From NCBI GenBank assembly GCA_014529385.2, contig CM043951.1, positions 110,941,469 to 111,005,468 of the forward strand: a stretch of DNA of 64,000 nucleotides, read 5' to 3'. The position numbers and the translations under genes are program-made. Of this stretch, positions 58,161 through 64,000 are shown in pieces (the first letter of the stretch is position 1; each line of letters starts with the position of its first letter). This DNA is from Adiantum capillus-veneris (taxonomy: Eukaryota > Streptophyta > Polypodiopsida > Polypodiales > Pteridaceae). The notes beneath the pieces are model-generated. The model saw only the letters and a list, made by a program, of their open reading frames with translations. It was not told where the DNA came from and searched no databases.

Positions 58161-60120
58161 TGTCACGTGCACATCTAACCCTATGTGTACGTGGACAAGC
58201 TACTTCATGACATGGGTTGGGTTCAGTTCAGTTCAGTTAGCCTAGCTTAGGAAGTGATCTGGCACTTTTGTGAGTCTGTTCGCAGACCATGCATGTCCAG
58301 ACACTTAGAATAGATGCATATCCTCTATTTGCACACAGCATGATCATCAGATTTCCATCAAAACCCATTAGGAGCATTTTTACAGTGCATAGACCTATTT
58401 TCCCTATTTTAGTCAATTTTCACTTATTATTTTTAAGTGACTTTTGTTGGGAAACTAGGTAGGGCAATTTTTACAGCCAAGTACATAAGAAACCCTAGCG
58501 CTAGCACTTTCTGACAGAAGAGGCAGCAGGAACACAGCGTTCAACAGGCACCTTCTCAGCAAGATTCCCCCCCCTAACAACCCTAGCGTTTCCAGCCATC
58601 TGTAAGCCTAGCGTTTTCATCCCCAGATCAGCCCTGGCATTTTTGCATTGCCGAGCAGCCGGCAACAGCAGTACCAGCAGAAACACTAGCATTTTTGCAA
58701 CAAGACTTTAGTTCAGCCCAACGTTTTTGGATCAACACAACCTCCTAGCGTTTTGCAAATTCTTCGCGACAAGGCTCAGATTTGCACCAGCGTTTTCAGT
58801 TGTCAGCATCAAGACACCGCAGTAGGAGTCCCGAACCTCGCAGATCTCACCTTCCCGTAGCAGATCCTCGCCGCACGGTCAGATCCATCGTAGTTTGCAG
58901 ATTCAGCCCGTAAAACGCAGATTTCAGCATCTGCGTTTTCAGCGCGTCGTCGTTGCATCGTCGTCATCTCCGACATAGAGTCAGAATTCAATAGATAAAG
59001 ATTTGCAGATTTCAGCCATTAGCGTTTTCAGATTTCAGCCCGTCTCGTCGTCGTCCTCATCGTCGTCGACATCGTCGGCAAGTCCAAAGCATTGTAGAGA
59101 TTTGTGCAATCGATAGTAGACCGCTCTCGCCATAGAGAGTGGGGCCTTCGGAGGAGGGTTTGACAACATTCTGGTGTAGTATTCTTCTCTCTACTCAGTC
59201 TCAACACCTTTTTTTTTTCCCGAGAAAAAGACCCTTCTATTAGTTAATGAAATTGCCCATAGGGCTACAACCACCTCTGCGAGAGAGGGCTAAAGCAAGC
59301 ATGATGTGTAGACTCTCCCAATGAAAAAACATCAACTTTACAAAGAGGCTAAATCAAGAGATGGGAGGAGGGAAAAGACACACAGGTGGTCGGTAGTGCC
59401 ATCTGAGTACACCCTAGACCATGGTGTAGAAAGGCCCATAACGCCAGAGTCGAAGGAAAGCCTCTCTGCGCTCCGCTCCTGCATGCGGTCGGAGCTTCCC
59501 TGTAGTCTCTCGAGCTATCCTTTGAGAGTGTGGATCAGCTCTAGCCAAAGATCGCGAACAACCTCTGCTGGTGGCACAGGGCGAGCCTCAAAGATGCGGA
59601 AGCAACGGGCCCGCCAGATGAACCAGAGTGTCAGGCCACTGATGAGCTCCCAACACTCCTCTCTCTCACTGCACCACTCCTATGGAGTAAGCTCTGAGGC
59701 TCGAGTGTCGGTCGTCCCCCTTGCATCACTATCATCCTGTTGGTGGAAGATAGCTCAAACTGAAGTCCCGGGCGCGTGAGGGTGGACCAAGCAGTTGCTC
59801 CCCAAGTGTACTGTCGAGCCGTGGAAAGAGCAGGCATCAACCGAAGAACACGAGCCACACCTGCTGTGCCAAAGGACAGTCCCAAAGACAGTGACACTGA
59901 CTCTCCACAAGATGGTCACAAGCGGCATATGCGGCCGAGAGACCAAAATGCACTAGCCAACTCCCAAGTGCTGTAGCTCTGTGTGCGACCAGCCACCACT
60001 GAAACAAGGTGACTCGCCTCGGTTGTCTCAGCACCTTCATTCACAGTGTTCACCACTTTGTTTGTGTCCATTGCACTCTCTCACTAAAGGAACGGAAGGC
60101 TCTCCCTTCTGTAAGTAAAA
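58161..60120 (+). mobile_element. Gypsy-type LTR copy, split by a LINE fragment
   Basis: Starts TGTCACGTGCACATCTAACC and is collinear with the LTR at 60121-61363 up to CTAAGAACTAAAA of the latter, where the second element begins. The LINE insertion at 59209-60024 splits it. The last ~60 bp of the LTR are not seen here. They would lie beyond the second element if that one is nested in this LTR. Confidence 0.8.
59209..60024 (-). pseudogene. LINE-C-like 3' fragment with poly(A) and 11-bp target duplication
   Basis: The minus-strand product has LFQWWLVAHRATALGSWLVH then HLVESQCHCLWDCPLAQQVW, the C-terminal finger region of plant LINEs, and YTWGATAWSTLTRPGLQFEL. It ends in poly(A) (T-run at 59209-59218 on the + strand). 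GTCTCAACACC (59198-59208) and GTCTCAGCACC (60025-60035) flank it as an 11-bp target duplication. Unlike LINE-A and LINE-B, this insertion is not in a microsatellite. Confidence 0.85.
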
Positions 60121-61363
60121 TGTCACGTGACACATCCCAACCCTATGTGTCCGTGGACAAGCTACACCACAGCAGGGTTCAGTCAGTCCAGTCAGTTTAG
60201 ATTAGCAGTGATCTGGCACTTTTGTGAGTCTACTCGTAGACCGTGCATGCCCAGTCACTTAGCATAGATGCATATCCTCCGGTTGCACACAGCATGATCA
60301 TTAGTATTCCCTTCAAAATCCATCAGATTCAGTCAGGGGAATTCTCCAGTGCATTTAGCCTATTTTCCTATTTTTGGTTATTTTCACTTATTATTTTTAA
60401 GTGACTTTCCAACAAAAGTAGGTAGGGCAATTTTGCTAAGTTAATTTATAAGCAAACCCAAGTTAGCACTTTCTGGCAGAAGAGGCAGCAGGAGCTTCCC
60501 TCTCAACAAGCAACTTCTCAGCAGTACCCCCCTCAGCACCCCCAGTAGTAAGCATCGCCACCATCTCCCCATACCTGACGTTTTCTACCACAGCAGATTC
60601 CCAGCATCAAGTCCCACTCCCTGGAGTCTCCCTCTCCAATAGCCATCGCCATAAACCCCCAGAGCTTGGCAATTTCAGCCTCAACCCACAGCCAGCCCCT
60701 TGCGTTTTTACTAACTCTAGACAAGCAGATTTCAGCGTTTTTCCCAGCAATCACTAATGCTAGCAGAAGCCAGCAGAACCTCAGCATTTTGTTTCGTTTT
60801 TTCACAGCATGGACCTCAGCCTTTGCAGCGTTTTCAGCAGGTGAAAATCAGCATAAAAACGCAGCCTAAAGGGTACAGTACCTCAGCGTTTTTACCATCA
60901 GCATGAACCCCCGGTAGATCCACCATTTTCAGCCTTAAGACAGCAGTAAGACAGTCCATTTCAGCCCTGAAACAGTCCACGAAAAACAGCAGTTAGAAGA
61001 TCACAGATTTCAGCCACCAAGTCGTCGTCGTCATCACCGTCGTCGTCATCGGCATAGTCCAAATTGCATCAGTTCATTGCATTCGCATTGTACACCTTTG
61101 TGCAATCAAAGTAAACCACTCTCGCCGACGAGAGTGGGGCCTTCGGAGGAGGGTTTTACAACCTCTCGGGTGTCGTATCTCTTCTCTCTCCTACTCTCAG
61201 TCTCATTCACTTGCACACACAATATCCACTCACTTTGTTCGTGATCATAGCACTCTCCATAAGGACGGAAGGCTCTCTCCTTCCCTAAGAACTAAAAGGA
61301 ACCTTGAGCAATAAAGATCACTAATCTTGAGAAAATACAACATTCATTCCGTTGCACCTAACA
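60121..61363 (+). repeat. 5' LTR, 1243 bp
   Basis: TGTCACGTGACAC ... CACCTAACA. It contains a G-box (CACGTG) at its start and AATAAA near 61308 (GAGCAATAAAGATC). It is collinear with 58161-60120. Confidence 0.9.
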
Positions 61364-61364
61364 T

Positions 61365-61376
61365 TGGTATCAGAGC
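61365..61376 (+). promoter_or_regulatory. Primer-binding site, initiator tRNA-Met
   Basis: TGGTATCAGAGC one base after the LTR end. Confidence 0.94.
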
Positions 61377-61689
61377 TTTGAAAGTGTTCTGCATTACTCA
61401 AGGAAAGAACCACAAGAATTTTTTTTGCTTGTTGCAATCGCACGAACCCAAGTTTACTTGGGCGTGGGGATTCCTAATCGTGTTTTGTTGAAGAGTGACA
61501 GGAATCCCAAGAAAGAAGGGCTTGTCCAGCCTCCCCTTGTGTCTCTTTTCACTCATTGAGAGCGGACCGTGCACTTAGCGGCCGGCCAATCGACGTGAGG
61601 TGGGAAAAAGCAACCTTGGTGTGAGCGCAAGGCCGCCAAGGGGTGCACCCGCAGAAAGGAGTAGAACTCGGGTGAAGAGAAGATCCTTC

Positions 61690-61805
61690 TCAAACGCGAT
61701 CTGCAAGCGAAAGAAAACCTCAAGAACCTCAAGAACTCAAGAGCCCCAAGAACCCAAGTTCCTCGTGAACTCAAGAACCCACAAGAACCCACAAGAACCC
61801 ATGAC
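61690..61805. repeat. CAAGAACC-type short repeats, unit 1
   Basis: Runs of CCTCAAGAACCTCAAGAACT and CCCACAAGAACCCACAAGAA. Confidence 0.85.
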
Positions 61806-61811
61806 TTCAGA

Positions 61812-62280
61812 ATGATCATCACTCGAAGCGGAATGGATACTTCGCTTGGAGGTGATGAGCATGAGAGGCGAAGAAGAATTTTCCCCACCAGGAGGTTTTT
61901 CCGACCCTTCCCCATCTACGACACCGATTGCACTAATTCCAACGGAGGAGTTGGAACTGTTGTTTATGGAATAGAATTTACAACGCAAAGCAAGAAATGC
62001 AGCAAGAATGGTAGCCATAGCGCGTGAGCGTGAGCAAGCATGCTTGGAAGCCAAAGAACGACAAGCCATATTGGATCGTGAATTCAAAGAAAGAAAAGCA
62101 GAAATGGAACGCAGACAAGCAGAGAACCAAGCAAGGCAAGCATAATTTTATCGCGAGAACAAAGCACGATTGCAAGAGATGTTGCAACTCTTTTCTCAAG
62201 TTCAGGCACCGATGCAAGAGATTCGGGAAAAGGAGTCTCTCAGTCTCTTCTTCTCCAAAGCATGAAACACAATATTTGCA
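61812..62280 (+). pseudogene. Broken first copy of the gag-like start
   Basis: MIITRSGMDTSLGGDEHERR leads into a frame that stops at about 62027. The coiled-coil part resumes in another frame, with RNARQAREMQQ-like sequence and ERKAEMERRQAENQARQA (62090-62140), and ends in KESLSLFFSKA. It is the decayed equivalent of 62815-63310. Confidence 0.65.
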
Positions 62281-62594
62281 TGATTGTGTGAAGCATGATG
62301 ATGATTTGATTGACATAATTTTTTTTGCTTGTTGTGGTTGCACGTAACCCAAGTCCTCTTGGGCGTGTCGATTCCTAATGGTGTTTTGAAGAGTGACAGG
62401 AATCCCAAGAAAGAAGGGTTTGTCCAACCTCCCCTTGTTTCTGTTTTCACTCATTGAGAGCGGATTGTGCACTTAGCGGCTGGCCAATCGACGTGAGGTG
62501 GGAAAAAGCAACCTTGGTGTGATCGCAAGGTTGCAAAGGGGTGCACCCGCCGCAGGAAAGAGAAGAGCTCGGGTAAGAGAAGATCCTTCTCTAA

Positions 62595-62795
62595 CACAGA
62601 TTGCAAGCTAAAGAAGAACCTCAAGACTCCGGAACCTTAAGAACCTCAAGACTTGAGAGCCTCAAGAACCTCAAGACTTGAGAGCCTCAAGAACCTCAAG
62701 ACTCCAGAACCTCAAGACTCCAGAACCTCAAGAACCTCAAGACCTAATAAACCAAGAACCACAAGAACCCAAGTTCGTCGTGAACTTAAGAACCC
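62595..62795. repeat. CAAGACTCCAGAACCT-type minisatellite, unit 2
   Basis: About ten imperfect units built from CTCAAGACTTGAGAGC and CTCAAGACTCCAGAAC, expanded relative to unit 1. Confidence 0.88.
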
Positions 62796-62814
62796 ACGAC
62801 TTCAGTGTATGGTC

Positions 62815-63555
62815 ATTATCCGGAGTGGAATGCATACTTCGCATGGAGGTGATGAGCATGGCAGTGGCAAAGAAGAATTGAGGTTTTTTTGACCCTCCCC
62901 CTTCCCATCTACGCCAAGGATTGCACTAACTTCTATGGAGGCTTTTGACAAGATGATGATGGACAGGAAGTTAGAACAACGCGAAGAAAGAACAGCAGAA
63001 AGAAAGGCAGCAATTGATCGTAAGTACCAAGAAAGAATGGTAGCCATAGCACGTGAACACGAAGAAAGAAGGACGGCCATAGAGGGTGAGCGCGAGCAAG
63101 CACGCTTGGAGGCCAAAGAAAGAAGAGCCGAAATTGAGCGTGAGTGCGAGCAAGCGTGCTTGGCTGCCGAAGACAGAAGGGTAGCCTTCGAGCGTGAGCG
63201 CGAGCACGCACGCTTGGCGGCCGAACAGAGAGTCCAACACATGCAAGAGTTTTTCCGACTCTTTTCTAATGTGCAAGCACAGATTGAAAAGAATCAGGAA
63301 AAGGAGACTCTCTCAGTCTCTTCTTTTCCAAAGCATGACACACATGATTTGCATGATAATGATAAGCATGATGAATTGCATGATCCGGATAAGCATGATG
63401 AATTGCTTGATAATGATAAGCATGATGGTTTGCATGATCAAGACGTGATTATTCACGAGCATGATGATTTGCAGGAAGAAACTGTGATTGTTCACAAGGA
63501 TGATGGTTTAGTTGATACTTTTCTAGTGAAGCTAACCTCATTACAGATTCAATAG
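62815..63555 (+). CDS. Gag-like protein with long coiled coil and His/Asp repeats
   Basis: The main frame from 62935 (206 aa, MEAFDKMMMDRKLEQREERT) has charged heptads over residues ~10-100 (EREREQARLEAKERRAEIER, REREHARLAAEQRVQHMQEF). A segment of repeats of the form DKHDELHD/DKHDELLD/DKHDGLHD follows (~residues 135-165). A MITRSGMxTSxGGDE-like start lies at about 62815 in a neighbouring frame. The coiled coil fits a particle-forming or RNA-packaging role. The His/Asp repeats could bind metal. I cannot match it to a named gag family. It overlaps the next frame by about 40 nt. Confidence 0.6.
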
Positions 63556-64000
63556 ATCACGAAGAACCGATCTTGGCTCTCGAGTCGAGTTGCAAAGAAC
63601 CTCCACAGGAAGTATTATGTGTTCGAATGATTAGTCAGCACGCATTGTTTGAGTGTTTCATTCGTGATGCTTTCCTATATTTTAGTCACCGTCATTATGT
63701 GATCCCTTTTCATAGGCATGACATATTACACGATGAACACGATTCACTCATGAATGAGCACGGATGTATACGGAACTCTCATGGCACGATGAAATTTTTG
63801 CATTCAAGGAATTCACATTCCATGTCTCTTCCTTGGCATGACGCAGTATCCGAAAGAGCACAAGAAGGATTGAGCATCAAGCATCGGCATTTCCATTGTG
63901 ATTTACCACAGTTGATTGATTTAGATCAGAAAGTCAAGATTCGACCCCATTGTTTGCGTGTGTTTGATGAACGGTTTGGCACTCTGTCACTTTGTTCATC
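63516..64000 (+). CDS. Open frame after gag, His-rich, continues past the window edge
   Basis: An open frame of about 160 codons starts after a TGA at 63513, overlaps the end of the gag-like frame and is in the -1 frame relative to it. It reads ITDSIDHEEPILALESSCKE, ISQHALFECFIRDAFLYFSH and HDILHDEHDSLMNEHGCIRN. It has no start codon near its beginning and stays open to the last base, so it may be read by -1 frameshifting or from a later start. No protease or RT motif is seen in the visible part. Confidence 0.45.

Larger units (their letters stand above)
61417..63300. repeat. ~0.9-kb tandem duplication of leader and gag start
   Basis: TTTTTTTTGCTTGTTG, then GGAATCCCAAGAAAGAAGGG and CACTTAGCGG.CGGCCAATCG, occur near 61420-61600 and again near 62318-62500. 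After this come the CAAGAACC-rich tracts and a coiled-coil gag start in both units. The first unit is broken. Confidence 0.88.
60121..64000 (+). mobile_element. Gypsy-type LTR element, 5' part, runs off the right edge
   Basis: A complete 5' LTR (60121-61363), a tRNA-Met primer site, a leader that is tandemly duplicated, and a coiled-coil gag-like frame. RT and integrase would be beyond the window, if present. The assignment to Ty3/gypsy is by LTR length and leader/gag style only. It lies inside or next to an older LTR of the same family. Confidence 0.75.

Overview
The window looks like nuclear DNA from a land plant with a large, repeat-rich genome. Evidence for this is a spliced leucine-rich-repeat receptor kinase gene with 69-72 nt LRR exons, Ty1/copia and Ty3/gypsy elements primed by initiator tRNA-Met, plant L1-type LINEs with a DUF4283/zinc-knuckle ORF1, and a second LINE family unlike the usual seed-plant L1. 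A fern or similar early-diverging vascular plant is my guess; nothing in the sequence proves it. No rRNA, tRNA, CRISPR or bacterial-type gene was seen.

Layout. 1-4245: 5' half of a minus-strand Ty3/gypsy element (RT, protease, gag, leader plus 5' LTR) inserted in a LINE. 4246-18989: head-to-tail pile of minus-strand copies of one LINE family (here LINE-A), with (GA)n tracts at most junctions. One copy holds a 1993-bp solo LTR with a perfect 5-bp duplication. 19133-20379: LRR exons of a receptor kinase (+). 20380-37786: a 17.4-kb intron. It contains an inverted LTR remnant, a gag-protease-only LTR element (21933-31731) with a complete copia element nested in it (22715-28895), and a LINE-B copy (32256-37250). 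37787-39471: juxtamembrane, transmembrane and kinase exons. 39472-58160: (TA)n, LINE-A-related 3' ends (+), then a run of LINE-B copies (mostly -) separated by (CA)n tracts, and a third LINE (LINE-C, +) split into a LINE-B copy. 58161-64000: a gypsy-type LTR split by a LINE fragment, then the 5' LTR and coiled-coil gag region of a second, same-family element running off the right edge.

How it fits together. Almost everything is transposon, and the only host gene is the receptor kinase. Its reading frame and intron phases match across every exon seen, including across the 17.4-kb intron, so the gene may still be spliced and working. If so, most or all of the window lies inside its introns.

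The most unusual signals are two. First, in both readable LINE-A copies ORF1 and ORF2 lie in the same ancestral frame, separated by a single UGA followed by CGG, a known leaky stop context, and ORF2 has no nearby AUG. Second, both LINE families sit in dinucleotide microsatellites: LINE-B 3' ends always abut (CA)n and LINE-A 3' ends mostly (GA)n. Their 5' regions carry the same kind of repeat, which would let new copies insert behind old ones and build head-to-tail arrays.
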